From Limnomonas spitsbergensis (lineage: Eukaryota > Chlorophyta > Chlorophyceae > Chlamydomonadales): DNA of 64,000 nucleotides. Below are positions 1-13,300 of the stretch, one piece after another (position 1 is the stretch's first letter; every line of letters begins with the position of its first letter). The stretch is from positions 992,001 through 1,056,000 of the forward strand of contig JAYJMM010000017.1 in NCBI GenBank assembly GCA_037349105.1, in the 5' to 3' direction. The notes under the pieces are model-generated. The model worked only from the letters and a program-made list of their open reading frames with translations, was not told where the DNA came from and made no database searches. The translations under genes were made by a program, and so were the position numbers.

Positions 1-3000
1 CTGTCTCAACTGTCTCGACTGTCTCGGCTGTCTCAGCCTTCTTGGCAGTCTGAGTTTGCTGAGACAGCTGAGACAAGCGAGACAGCCGAGGCAACTGAGA
101 AATCTGAGAAATCTGAGATGGCCGAGACGGCTGAGATGGCTGAGACAGTTGAGACAACTGAGATGGCTGAGACAGCTGAGACAGCTGAGATAGTCGAAAG
201 GTAATCTCTTACTGTCAATGGAACCGGGGTTTTACTGTTTGGCAATAAGAGACAGCCTGGCCTGATAGGCCCCTAGGACCACACAGCCTCAGCTTCAACT
301 CGCAGCCACCTGCGAGGTGTTGCAAACCGTGCGCAGGATTCTGGCCCCGTGCTTGAGGCGAGGAGACCTGGCATGTGCGCCTACCAATAGATCAGCATGG
401 CAAGGGTGGGTCAGCTCAGGGGGAGCGGACCTTTGCTGAACTTGACCTTACCCACCCTGAGCATGGCAGAGCAGCATGCAAATTGGTAGGCAGGACAGTC
501 AGGCAGCAGCCAGGGCAGTATGATGTGAGATAGGGCGGCAAGCTGGGCAGTGAGGCATTGATGAAGGGATACAACTTCTCCCCTAATTAATTCAACCTTC
601 AAGTTCTCCTTATTGTGAGCCGTTATGCAGTTCCTAGCCAGCGCAATCCCCTAGCAAGAGCACTGAAGCTCAGAGCAGGTAGGGCAGTTACGGCAGGGCA
701 GTTACGATCGAACAGAGGAGCGTACATAAAGGACAAAACGTTCCAAAGAGGCCCAAACCAGGGCACTCCGACTTGGAAAACACTTTGCAGCCTCAGTGTA
801 GGCACAGACTGAGCAAAGCACACGTGAGCAAGTCGCAGGAGCAGTCTATAATGTATCAGCAACAGAAATTGAGTCCGCTGAGACGGATGACATAGCTGTG
901 ACAGGGCGTCGCTGCTGCGGGCACTAAGGGGGGCGCTGCTGCTACGAGAGCTGAATGGGGTGCACTGTGAGGAGAGGCTGCCACCGCTGCGGGCACCAAG
1001 TTGGAGCCGCTGCTGCGAGCGTAGATTTGGCGCCACGTCTGTGAGTGTCGACGGGGCCGCCGCTGCTTGCTTGAGGTGAGGAGGTGAGAGGTTACCAAGT
1101 AATCAAAAGTGCAGTGCTTTTGCACATTGCCCAGAGGTTGGGGCGCAAGGCGGAAAAGCCCCGTGTGATCATTGGCCTCCTCAACTCCGGCAAGGTGGTA
1201 CAGCCCTGTGTGCCGTCAGGCCTCCTCAGCTCCAGAAAGGCAGCGTTGTCTCATGTGCCCTCTGACCTACACACTTTCAGCTAGGCGGCCAAGTCCCGTG
1301 CTTACTCTCGTCTCAGCTGTCTCAACTGTCTCGACTGTCTCGGCTGTCTCAGCCTTCTTGGCAGTCTGAGTTTGCTGAGACAGCTGAGACAAGCGAGACA
1401 GCCGAGGCAACTGAGAAATCTGAGAAATCTGAGATGGCCGAGACGGCTGAGATGGCTGAGACAGTTGAGACAACTGAGATGGCTGAGACAGCTGAGACAG
1501 CTGAGATAGTCGAAAGGTAATCTCTTACTGTCAATGGAACCGGGGTTTTACTGTTTGGCAATAAGAGACAGCCTGGCCTGATAGGCCCCTAGGACCACAC
1601 AGCCTCAGCTTCAACTCGCAGCCACCTGCGAGGTGTTGCAAACCGTGCGCAGGATTCTGGCCCCGTGCTTGAGGCGAGGAGACCTGAACTGTGCACAAGA
1701 TTCTGGCGCCGCACTGGAGATGAGGAGTTTCAAACAATGCGCAGGATGTGGCGCGCCGTGCTGGAGGTGAGGAGAAGCAGATGCGATACAATGGACTCGC
1801 AACAGCGGCATCCCCCACAGCGCTCGAAGTAGCGGCACCCCCCTCAATGCTCACAGCGGCTGTCTGCGTCTTTCTCAGCTGTCTCAGCCGTCTCAGTCGC
1901 CTCAGTTGACTCATCTGTCTCAGTCATCTCATCCGTCTAAGCAAACTGAGAGTCAGTCGAGACCGCCAAGATTGCTGATATGGTACGGCCCCACACAGGT
2001 GTTTTCTTGGTACACCCTACGGTAGTTCAGTATTCTTACATCACTCCATGGATAGGCACCAGGCAGAGCAGGCGCGGGCACAGGAAAACCCATTTTTTAT
2101 GTCCACGGACTGTATCGACGACGTGCGCATGTCCCTTGTGCCTGCCAAGGCATTTGCGCATTCGCGCTTGCCACTTGCGAGGGCCGGTTTTAAGAAATCC
2201 GACACCCCAACATCACCAGCTACCCACCTCGTCATCCATACTAGCCCCATAGGCAGGCGGCTGCTCACTAGTCCATACCTATAGCATGATACGTCTGTAA
2301 CATGAAGCTGGATACTAGGGGTGTAGGCCAATCAGGTCTTCAGACTGCCAGACCAGCCATGAAGGAACTGTTACTCTTGCCCGAATGCAATGGTTCATTC
2401 TGCTCCCCCCTGCCATCTAGCTGTCTGACACTGCTGATGCTGGACTGAATTGCTAGGGCCGAAGTCCGAAGAGTCTCACACGGAGGTCAGACTTGAGAGC
2501 AGCAGTGTTCAGCAATATCTTGTGTTGTCTTCCTCGAGTCCTCTGCCGTACATACCTGAATGTCTACGGACGATCTTAACTTCCTATTCTTTTCTTCCAA
2601 CGGGACAGTTGGGCGCCCAAGCGGCCAGAGAGCAAGCGGCCGAACCTTTTAAGCAGGGCCCAGAGGTGTAATGTCATTGACCTGAATGTCTAAGGACGAT
2701 CCACTTGGCTTGGTGGCATACGATGGTGGACAGAACATACGCTTAGTAGCTATACAGCATACTCGTCGTGTGAGGGAAGTGATTGCGCCACAGGGTGCCT
2801 TCATATACGTATGACCTAGCGGCAAAATCTCTGCTATGAGACGGACATCAAAGCTTACGAGCATGGGCTCATGGAGCTGACACATACAGGCATGCATGTG
2901 GGCACCAGTGCGACCGCCATGGCCGTGGCAAATTATGTTAGTTATGTCTTTGACAGAGGCCAAGAGACTGTCGGAGCGAGACATGATTTGACCTTAGTGA

Positions 3001-3500
3001 CGTTCTTGCGCTTTTCGTAATAACGCTCGTGTATGGATTGCGCGGGATCTCATGAGCTGTCATGATACGAGTGATGAACGCATGCAGCGGCGGTTGGTTG
3101 ACAGTTGTCACGCTTCCTCAAGCCGCTAGTTACGATGGATGAGTAATTGATGGAAAGGTCACAAACAAAACGTCGTGACAGTCCTGCATTGATGCATCAA
3201 TACACCGCGATGCCGATTGATTGGGCTGATAATACCGCACCCGTCCAATTGCGACACTGACGCTCTTAGTTGTCGCCTTTCACTCACAGCGACGGATGTC
3301 GCGCATCAACCCCCGCTGGACCGTCCGAAAACAGCCATAGATCCTTGGTTGGTTTGCAAAGGGCGCACAAGGCACGAGCGAGGCGCCCACGCCCTGATCA
3401 TATAAGCACTACCTCGCTCACTACCTACCCATCCACGGCCATCCTTCAGTCGAGTAATAAGTCACCCAATTAAACTTGACCGCGCAAATATTAAGCAGAT
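1..3500. repeat. Intergenic repeats; 370-bp direct duplication
   Basis: No gene is recognised here. Positions 1-370 recur almost exactly at 1317-1686 (offset 1316 bp). Each copy holds a degenerate 9-12 bp minisatellite (GAGACAGCT / AGCTGTCTC type, at about 1-200 and 1305-1515, with an echo at 1870-1940) followed by a shared unique-looking 170 bp. The second copy is extended by two more degenerate copies of its last ~55 bp (1635-1775). Short ORFs here are by-products of the repeats. From 2680 to 3500 I see nothing recognisable: a 111-codon minus-strand ORF at 2649-2984 has no family I can name. Confidence 0.8.
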
Positions 3501-3549
3501 ATAAGAGGGGTCACTTCTGAAGGCTTGGTTTCGCATATCTGAGCCTCAG

Positions 3550-4358
3550 CCATTAGCGGAGGCCGGCCAAACAGGGCAATCAAGCACCCCACCAACATCC
3601 GACCGTGCCCCGACTGTCGTGGCTAACGCCGGCATCTCCGCCGAGCCGCGAATCCCGGGATTCCCCCCCTTTACAGCGAACGTCGCACACCTGCAACCAA
3701 CTGTGCGCGAGCGCGCAGCCATGATCGAGGCAGCCGCAGCGACTATCAGCTGCAGCCACGCCCCAGGCCTATCATCCTCGCCCTCCCTGCGACTCACTGG
3801 GACAATGCCTGGGTACCCCCTCGGCGACTGTCCCCCTCTCCCACGCGGCGGAACGACCGGCACACAAGCAGCAGCAGCAACAGCAGTACCTTCATTGGCG
3901 CTGCCAGGCTGGCCGCCTGGCCCGCAGGTTTCACAAGCCCTCCCGAAGCAGGCTTCTGCCTGCGCTCCTGCAAGCGCCCCACCGGCTGCCACCGCCACCG
4001 CGAGCGGCCTGCCCGCTGCAGCAGGTAATTCACAAGCTGGGGAGAGGATCAAGCCGGAAGGTGCACCACTTCAGCAAGGCGGACGGGTCACAGCCACGAA
4101 CCCTCCTCTGGCTCCCTTTCCCTCGTCACGCGGCCAGGCAGCCGCACCTGGGTCCCTCGGCACCCTGTTGCTGGCCCCGATCTTCCCCCCTGCGGCCCCT
4201 GCCGTCTCTTCCCCGACGACCGCACTCGGCTTCCTGACAGCGCTGCACACACCTGAGCTCCACAAGCAGCTGCAGGGCAGTCTCTCTGTAGCAAAGATGC
4301 CTCGTCCGACGCTGTTCTTCTTGGTGGCTTACGACGCCGAGGTCCATGCCCTTCTCAG
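3550..4358 (+). CDS. VTC4: VTC4 exon 1 (N-terminal low-complexity exon)
   Basis: The frame is open from 3505; first in-frame ATG is 3721. It encodes a Pro/Ala/Ser-rich segment ending in FFLVAYDAEVHALL, donor CTCAG|GTGAGTG, phase 2. The phase fits exon 2 (6102-6283), which continues with VLAQLQSLLQATIRQLDG, a helical stretch. In VTC4 proteins this place is the SPX inositol-pyrophosphate sensor. I see SPX-like helices but not the usual N-terminal M-K-F-G start or its lysine cluster, so either an upstream exon was missed or SPX has diverged strongly. Confidence 0.6.
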
Positions 4359-7300
4359 GTGAGTGCAGAGATCTCTTTAGGGTCTCTATCTCTTTTTAGA
4401 TAAGGTCTGTATCTCTTTAGAGATAGGGTCTCTATCTCTGTAGATATCTCTTAAGGGAAACCTCTTGTCTCTGATCTGGAGGGAGATCTCCCAGGCTTGG
4501 GACCGAAATCCTCACACTTATGTGGGGAGATACTATGTGGGGCGGGAGGTCTATGAAGGGAGATCTCTGAATGGGGAGGCGCAATGCCTCTTCAGGTCAA
4601 CATTAGGCTGCAGAATTATCAATGCGTGCGCGTTGGCCCAGGCTGCGCTGTTTCCTTAGCTCTTATGCCCCCACGGGGCGTAGCGTTCTTTCTTTCTTTA
4701 TCACTGCGTGCGGCCTGCTTAAAGCTTGCAGTCGTGTGGATCCAACTAAACTGAAGGAACAGCTCGATGGGTGGGCGCTGAGCAGCAGACCCGCCGATGT
4801 GTTTGCAGCCTGCCTGATGGTGTTTATACTCGATTGATCCGTGATTGTTTTTTAAGGTGCGCCAGACCACCAGACCACCTAGTTTTGAAGCAGATTTTGA
4901 AGCACCAGATTTTGCCAGATATTGAAGCACCAGATTGGGGATGCCCCAGCACCAGACCACCTGCGGGGGGGCTGCTGGTCAGCTACCATCAGGCCGATTT
5001 GGACCAAGCCTACGGCTTGTGGGCTGAGCAGCGGTGCTTGCTTCACCAGGGTAGTATAGCCATAGGCCGTGATTCATCTGAATGTTGGCTGAAGCATGCT
5101 GAAGGAAACAGTGCGCAAGGTAGGAGCTTGAAAACTGTCTACTACGAGTGTGTGTTAAATGCGATATACTGGAAGACTCAACATCTTGTCCAGTTTTAAA
5201 GGCAGGAAGGAAACTTGTGCCTGTAGAAGGCGGGGGAGATTTGTAAGCTGGGGCGATCTTTGAAGGATGGGGCGGTCTTTGAAGGATGGGGAGATTTCTG
5301 AAGGATGGGAGATATCTGAAGAGTGGGCAGATCTTGGAATGGTGGGGATATCATCAAAGGACGGGTAGATTTCTGAAGGATGGGGTTTTTCTTAAACAGT
5401 GGGGAGATCTTTGAAGGGTGGGCAGATTCCTGAAGGGGGAGATCTTTGAAAGGTGAGAATATCTCTGAATGGTGGGGAGGGCTGAAAGTTTGGAAGATCT
5501 CCAAAGGGTGGGGAGATATTTTTATGGTGGGAAGGTATTTTGAAAGGTGGGAAGGTATTTGAAAGGTGGGGATATACCTAGCGGGAGGATAAATATTTGA
5601 AAGTTGGAACATTTCTGAAGGGTGAGGTGATGTTTGAAAGGTTGGGCCATCTCCGAAGGGTGGAAGATCTTTGAAGGGTAGGAAGATCTCCAAAGGATAA
5701 CGACTACTGTCAAGGATGGAGTATGTGGAGGCCTTTGAACTGTTTCCAGATCTTTCATGGGTGGAAAGATCTTCGGGAAGATATTGGGGAGATATTTAAA
5801 AAATGGATCTCTGACGGAGCCTAGGTGACCAGAGAGGAGCAGAGCCCGGTCCCCAGGAGCACAGAGGTTGCAAGAGGTTTCGATCTCGGCCGCCTTCTAG
5901 GGTTTGGGTCATCATAGAGCAGATCCTCAGCTCGGCTCAACAAGATCTATGTGACAGGAAACTTTCTCAACGAGTTCCCCGAGTCCCGACGCGAAAAAGA
6001 AAACCATGAAACAACTTGGGGACCCAATCTTTCATGTAAAACAACAACACACGTTTTTTATGTTGAGCAAACAAATCATTGCCCCCCCCTTGCGGACGCA
6101 GGAGCTACTGTGGAGTGCTGGCCCAGCTCCAGTCCCTCCTCCAGGCCACCATCAGGCAGCTGGACGGCTCCGAAGGCACGGCACAGGCACCTGCCGAGAA
6201 GCTGGGCGGCCCGGATGGCACACTTCAGGAACCTGTCGGGAAGGTCACGAGGGAGCAAGCGCTGCAGGATCTGGATGCCGCAGGTGGGCGCCAACAGGGC
6301 CTACCGTTGGCCGCTGACCCCGCCTGCTCCCCAGTGTCCTGCCTCCCTCTCACTCACACATTATGATAGGCCCATTTCTCAAACACACTATAAGCCCCCC
6401 CCCCTGTACTTCTCCCCTTCTCACACACACCCTAAGTGCCCCCCACACACACACTCCCCCCCTTCTCACACACCCTGCCCGCCCCTCCAGGCGACACACC
6501 GTCTTCGCTGGGTCAGTTCCTCACCTTCTGAATCGACTCCCCCTTGAGCACACGCTTTCGTAGCCCTCCCCCTCCGGATATCCACACCTTTGTTTTACCT
6601 CCCATGCTGGAGAGACCCGGGCCCAGCGAAGTCCTCCACTCCTTTTTCAATCCCCCGTACACCCTCTGTGTTGTTACAAACTTGATGCAACCACCCGCAG
6701 CCTTTTGCGACAGGACCAGGCAGAGCGAACCGGAGGAGACCAGAAAACGAAAACCGAGACAGACACCAGAGAGCGAGCAAAACCGCCTGCAACAAAGACA
6801 ACACAGGAACATTGTGTCTCCCCACCTTTTTCAATTCTCTGCACAGTGCACACCCTCTGCCTGCCCCCCCCTTCCCAACACCCTTTCAGTTTCCCTGCTG
6901 CTCTAATCGTGCAAACCCTTATAGTGCAAACCCTGGTATTGTGTCCATCGTACGTGAGACCTGGGCCCTTCGGAGTGAGTTCCTCGACCTCCTGGCAACT
7001 CTCTGCGCACCGCCTTGTCCCCCCTCGCACATATCCGTCCATTGTCCCCTCCCACAGGCATACTCCCTCCCACCCTCCCTCCCTCCCTCCCTTTCTCCCT
7101 CCTCACAGGTGATACCCTGGCTCTCGTCAAGACCCTGGCCTAAGCCAAATAACATCCAGATCTCCCTCCCTCCCTCCCTCCTCACAGGTGATACCCTGGC
7201 CCTAGCTGAATGACGTTCCTCCCTCCCTCCCTCCTCACAGGTGATACCCTGGCCCTAGCTGAATGACGTTCCTCCCTCCCTCCCTCCTCACAGGCAAGCC

Positions 7301-10300
7301 CTGGCCCTAGCTGAATGACGTTCCTCCCTCCCTCCCTCCTCACAGGCAAGCCCTGGCCCTAGCTGAATGACGTTCCTCCCTCCCTCCCTCCCTCCCTCCT
7401 CTGATCCCAACCCTTTTCTCTTCCCTCCCACAGGCAAGACCCTGGCCCTAGCTCAATAACCTCCCTCCCTCTGATCCCAATTCTTTCCTTTCACAGGTGA
7501 GACCCTGGCCCAGCTGAGTGAGTTCCTGACTTCCCGTGTCGACGCCCTGGCGACGCTCGGACGCAGCCACGACAACGACATCAACAACGCGTCCCCCCCC
7601 TCCCCCGAGGCTGCCGCTGCCGAGCTGGCAGGCCTCAGGGTGCTCATGCGTCCGCGCGGCACGCTGGAATGCGAACCGCACCAGGCTGAGCTCAAGGACT
7701 ACAAGGACAGGCTGAACGTAAGTGACCTGGCCGGGTCTGAGTTGCTCTTGAAAAACAGCAAAAAGCTTTTCACTGGAAAAAATGCTCCATGTTTTCGCTG
7801 GTTCAAAAGATGCTCTGCCCTGCCCTGGCCTGGCTGGATCTGGCTTGGCTGGATCTGCCCTGCCCAGGCCTGGCCGGATCTGGCTTGGCTGGATCTGCCC
7901 TGCCCAGGCCTGGTCGGATCTGGCTTGGCTGGATCTGCCCTGCCCAGGCCTGGCCGGATCTGGCTTGGCTGGATCTGCCCTGCCCAGGCCTGGCCGGATC
8001 TGGCTTGGCTGGATCTGCCCTGCCCAGGCCTGGCCGGATCTGGCTTGGCTGGATCTGGCCTGGTTTTAATGGGTGTATGACAGCAGCACCTGCTGCAGAA
8101 GATGAGTGACCTGGCCTATCCTGGCCTGACCTGGCCAGCCTTTTTTCCAAAAGGGAGGGGCATATGGCAGCGGCACCCGCTGCTGAAGTGATGTTGTGGT
8201 AAAACTCGTTCCCATTCAAAGGATTCGAGATGTGAGGGGCTAAACAACATCACGTGAGACTGCCCTCTCCATCTCAGCCCTCTAACTCTCTAGAATGGCA
8301 GGGGCTACCTCTCCCTCTCTTCATGCTTGCAGAGAGTTTCCTCCTGGCTGCTCCCTACAGCCCTGACCACCTGATAAAAGCTCTCCCTGATTGCCTTCTA
8401 CACTGCTCTCCTATAAAGGGGCTGCCTCCTCCTGTTGGGTTCTTGCAGAGCATCCTCCTCCTGGCTGCTCCCACCAGTCCTGGCCAACCGATTAAAGCAC
8501 TCCTTTATTGCCTTACATACAGCTATCTGCTATAATTGGAGGGGCTGCCTCCTCGTCCTGGTGCTTGCAGGGCATCCTCCTCCTGGCTTCTCCCACAAAC
8601 CCCGAGCAGCTGCTGAAGCTGCTGTCCGAGGGTTACGAGGCCGCACGCGCCCGCTTCGATGCGGCGGAGAAGGACGACGCGGCGTGGATCGCTCCAGACA
8701 TGTTCAGGAGGTGGGTGTGCTGTGGGTCCTCTGCCGACTGCTGGAGCTAAACAGCTGTTCAATTGGACAAAGAAGGAAAGAGAGAGAGAAACATCCTGAA
8801 GAGCGTGCATGAATAGTATGAAGATCTTGTGCGGACATTCCAAAGATATTTTTTTGACGATTCTGAAGATTTTGTGTGAACGCTCCCAGGATATTGTGTG
8901 TGCGATTGTAACAAGGCTGACGAGCACCCAGCTGCAATGTTTGCTTGGTTCAAATTAGGCCTCTTAGACCCACTACATACAAGATCCTCGAAATGTTCTA
9001 GCTCCCACATGTCAATGAAAGCATCACAGGTTCTAGTTTTAGTTCTAGCTTCCACATGTCAATGAAAGCATCACAGGTTCTAGTTATAGTTCTAGTTCTA
9101 GCTCCCACATGTCAATGAAAGCATCACAGGTTCTATTTTAGTTCTAGCTTCCACATGTCAATGAAAGCATCACAGGTTCTAGTTCTAGTTCTAGTTCCAC
9201 ATGTCAATGAAAGCATCACAGGTTCTAGTTCTAGTTCTAGCTTCCACATGTCAATGAAAGCATCACATGTTCTAGTTCTAGTTCTAGTTCTAGTTCTAGT
9301 TCTAGCTTCCACATGTCAATGAAAGCATCACAGGTTCTAGTTCTAGTTCTAGCTTCCACATGTCAATGAAAGCATCACATGTTCTAGTTCTAGTTCTAGT
9401 TCTAGCTCCCACATGTCAATGAAAGCATCACGAGTTCTAGTTCTAGTTCTAGTTATAGCTCCCACATGTCAAGGAAAGCATCACATGCATGTTCCTGTGC
9501 CAGGGAGTGGGGGGGTAGTGAGGGAAGGGATACGGGGGTGATGGTGTGTGGCGAGGCAGCACGATACGGCACGATACTGCGCGATACGACACAGGATTAG
9601 CCGGATTGCACTAACAAGGTAGCACGATACGGCACAGGTTCAGCCGGATTGTGCCACCATGGTGTGTGGGGTGTTGATATGTGAGCTGAGGGCGTGGCAG
9701 CTTATGAGAGATGCCCAATTGTTGCAAGCCTTTAACTACCGTGACCACAGATTGAACGTCTGGTCTGGTTCATTCATTATCAAATTAACTCATTAACCCA
9801 TTAATGTATTCATTATTAAATGGGAGCTGGACAAAGAGAGTGCCTGGCTCCATATGCCCTCAATGGGGCCCTTCCACCCAAAGTTTTTCGAAATTGTTTT
9901 TCAAATCGAGGCAGCTTATGCTGGCTGTTGAATGGGACAGTGAATAGCCGAACGTTACCCTTCTCTTCCTTGCTTCACCTCAAACCTTAACCCTTGACCC
10001 TGCCCAGGAAACTAAATTGAACCCAAACACGTATCTAACAAGAAACGTCCAAATTTAACCGAAAACCGTCTACAAAAGAACACCTGTCTGAAAATCTAGC
10101 CCTGTCCAGGAAACTTCAATCTAGCCCTGTCCAGGAAACTTCAACCTACCTCAATCTAACCTTCATCTGTATCAATCTACCTCTATCCAACCTCCCTCTG
10201 TATCTCTTCCCCCTGCCCAGGAACACCACCAAGTATTGGGTGCGACCTGTGGACGTCACGAGGCTGCAAGCCTATATCTAACCTAGATCTAACCTAGATC

Positions 10301-13300
10301 TGTCTCGTTTACCCCTGCCCAGGAACACCACCAAGTATTGGGTGCGACCCGTGGATGTCATGAGGCTGCAAGCCACCATCGTGCGCCACCTCCCCCTCCT
10401 CATCTACCAGCCAGCCGCCGAGAAGAAAGCAGCCACCGGCGGTGACGACGCAACCGATTGCAGCGCCAAAGCAGCAGCAGCAGCAAAGGCACCTGACATG
10501 GCGCAGACGCCGTGCAGCAAGGTCGCCAATTGTAACTGCAACGGGAGCGGGCTGGGTGTTGAGGATCCTGCGGCGGCGGGTGTGGCGGTCCCTGAGCTCC
10601 TGGGGGCTTGCCCGGCCGTCAGCTCCTCAGTGAGCTCCGTCTACTTTGACAACCGCGAGCTGCAAGTGTATCATACTCGGCTCATGCGCGATGACGGGGC
10701 CTCGCTGGTCCGCGTGAGGTATGTCGGCGGCGGGGCGGGGAGGGGCGGGGGTAGGGCAAGGCGGGGCAGGGCGGGGTGGGGCAGAGACGGGCGGCTTGAG
10801 GCCTCCCTTTTGTTTTTTCAAGGGAGGTGCGTTGTGAACGGAGGAAGGTGGGACAGGGCTGGGCCGCGCCTGCCTTATGTTGTACGCGCCGAGAGCAGGG
10901 TTGCAGGAGGTTGTCGATGTCAAGCGACGGCGGCAGCACAGTGACTTTGATTCCAATGCCATCTGTAGGCGCGAACCAATAGGTGCGATGGCAACACATC
11001 CTTCAACAACATTGATAGCACGTGATGGAAGGACATCACTGTCTCGGTGTTCGTGTTCTGGTCTCCTCCCGGTTCGCTCTGCCTGGCCCTTTGGCTGTGG
11101 GTGGTTGTGGGTGGTTGCGTCAAATTTGTAACAGCAACATGGCTTAATGACCATTTCAGGAAGCTCTTGACGCCCGTACCCATACCCAATTGCAGGTGGT
11201 ACGGTGATCTGAACGGCCTGGACTGGCGGCAGCACAGTGATTTCCAATTTCAACTGCAGGCGCGAAGCAATAGGGGCGATGGCAGCACACCCTTTAACAT
11301 TGAGAGCATCTGATGAAAGCACATGGCGTCAAGAGCTTCCTGAAATTGTCATTAATTTGTACCCATGCCCATTGCAGGTGGTACGGTGATCTGAACTGCC
11401 TGGACTGGCCGGAGGGCCCTCCCCCATTAACAGATGCCATCTATCCAGAGAATGGCAAGAAGGAGCAGCTGCACCAGCCGCAGGGGGACAGGGGTCAAGG
11501 AGACCGTGAATTGTACATTGAGCGTAAGCGGCACCGAGCTGCCTGGACCGGGGAGTTCAGCGTCAAGGTGTGCTGCACGGTGGAAGCTGAATTCAGGACG
11601 ATTTAGTGGTCTGAGGGAAATCACGTCAAAGCTTGGCAAGGGCGGCGGGACGCGGGAATAGCTTGTGTGTGCTGATGACTGTTTCCAGCAAATAAGACGC
11701 AGCGCTCAAGGGAAGTCGGCAAAAGTGACCTCCCACCCATACCAGTGACTTTTTGTGACACACTGACACCATGGTTATCTTAATTTCCTCAAATCATACT
11801 GAGGAGCTCATGGAGGAGCTTAGCACAGGGAAGAGGCTCCTAGGGGTAAGTGGGTACTCGGATCTGAACACAGATCTGAACCAGGGTACAGGCCCCTAGG
11901 GGTTAGTAGGGTACTCAGATCTGAGGTGCAAGGACAGCATTGAGTAAAAGAGCAACAACACTCTCTCCTGGGTTTATCTGCCAGGGCTAGGCACAGCCTG
12001 GATTGGGCAAAAATACTGGCCAGCAAAAATCTGCAATTTCAAACCTGACACCTGGAATTTGAAACCCGGACCCTGCATTTCGAAACCTGGACCCTGTGAT
12101 TTGAAATCCAGACCCTGGAATTTGAAACCTGGAGCCCGCAACCTGATACCTGAAATTTGAAACCTGCAACCTGGTTGCTGATGCCGCTTCCGCGGACAGG
12201 AGCGCGCCAAGGTGAAGATGGCTGACCTGGAGCCCTTCCTGGCGGGCATGCCGGCAAATGGATTCAGAGCGAAGGGGGGCAAGCTGCTGGAGGAGGTGCA
12301 GGACTACCTCCGGGGCTGGGGGCAGGTGAGAGATCTGCAAGAATCAAGGACCCTGCATTCTAAACAAACGGATGAAAAATTCCAACCCTAAAAGTGTGAA
12401 CATTTTTACATTTTCTTTTTGCAGACCTTTGCGCCTCTCTCTATTTAAATGTATCTGTCATGACATGGCCTGCTGTGCGTGGATTGGCTGCTGTGGCTGG
12501 AAAGCCAACGCCACCATGCGTGCTTTTGATTTATCAGTGGTAGAAAGGGGGTGCACTGACGGGGCAGCACTGGATAATCTTTTGGATGGGTCATCCATTG
12601 TACCGTAAACAGCTTTTAAGCAGATTTCAACAGATTTTAATGGATTTCTACAGATGTTAGCAGGCTTAATCCCTTCCTTGTTCATTTCATGAGTTCGGTC
12701 TCCACTTCCAGGAAATACAAGTACAACTTACCATACCAGTATTTCAATTACCACCGTCACGGACGTGTTTCATTGTTGACGAAGTCCGTTGTTGCTAAAA
12801 AAGACGCAATTTCGGCGATGTTTTTGATTCGTTGCCCCTTATCATGAAAAATTCCAGTCAAAAACATTTCCACAATTGATTTCGTTGCTCCCTGAACAAC
12901 GATGAAAACAACGAAACATGTCCGCGACTACGGTACCAGTGGTTTGATTCAGTTATACTTTTGAATGCCATAATCCACTCAGCCCCACTCTGCAATGTGG
13001 TCCATGCCAAGCAGTCCACCTGAACCTCATAAACATCTTTCCCACCCTTTTTCCACCCTCTTCTTAAAACACCTTTCCCACCCTTTTCCCACCCTTGCTG
13101 CAGACGCCCATGCTCTGTACGGAGTACAGACGTACCGCTTTCCAGCGCTCTGATACCAATGCTGTACGGATCTCAATCGACTCTCAGGTGAGGTTTCAAA
13201 CCCGCCCCCCTACCTCCTGGCAGACTACGCGTGGAACAGTGCTGGTACAGGTGACCCTTAACCCTTAACCCTTAACCCCTAAACCCTGACAGACAACATG

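Noticed and set aside
2649..2984. 111-codon minus ORF (CHGHGGRTGAHMHACM)
   Set aside because: Faint resemblance to a phosphatase loop but no supporting motifs; starts inside a LINE tail at its 3' end.
10221..10280. Extra VTC4 exon (mutually exclusive alternative to exon 5)
   Set aside because: It copies only the first ~55 bp and then turns into intron sequence with no donor; treated as a junction decoy.
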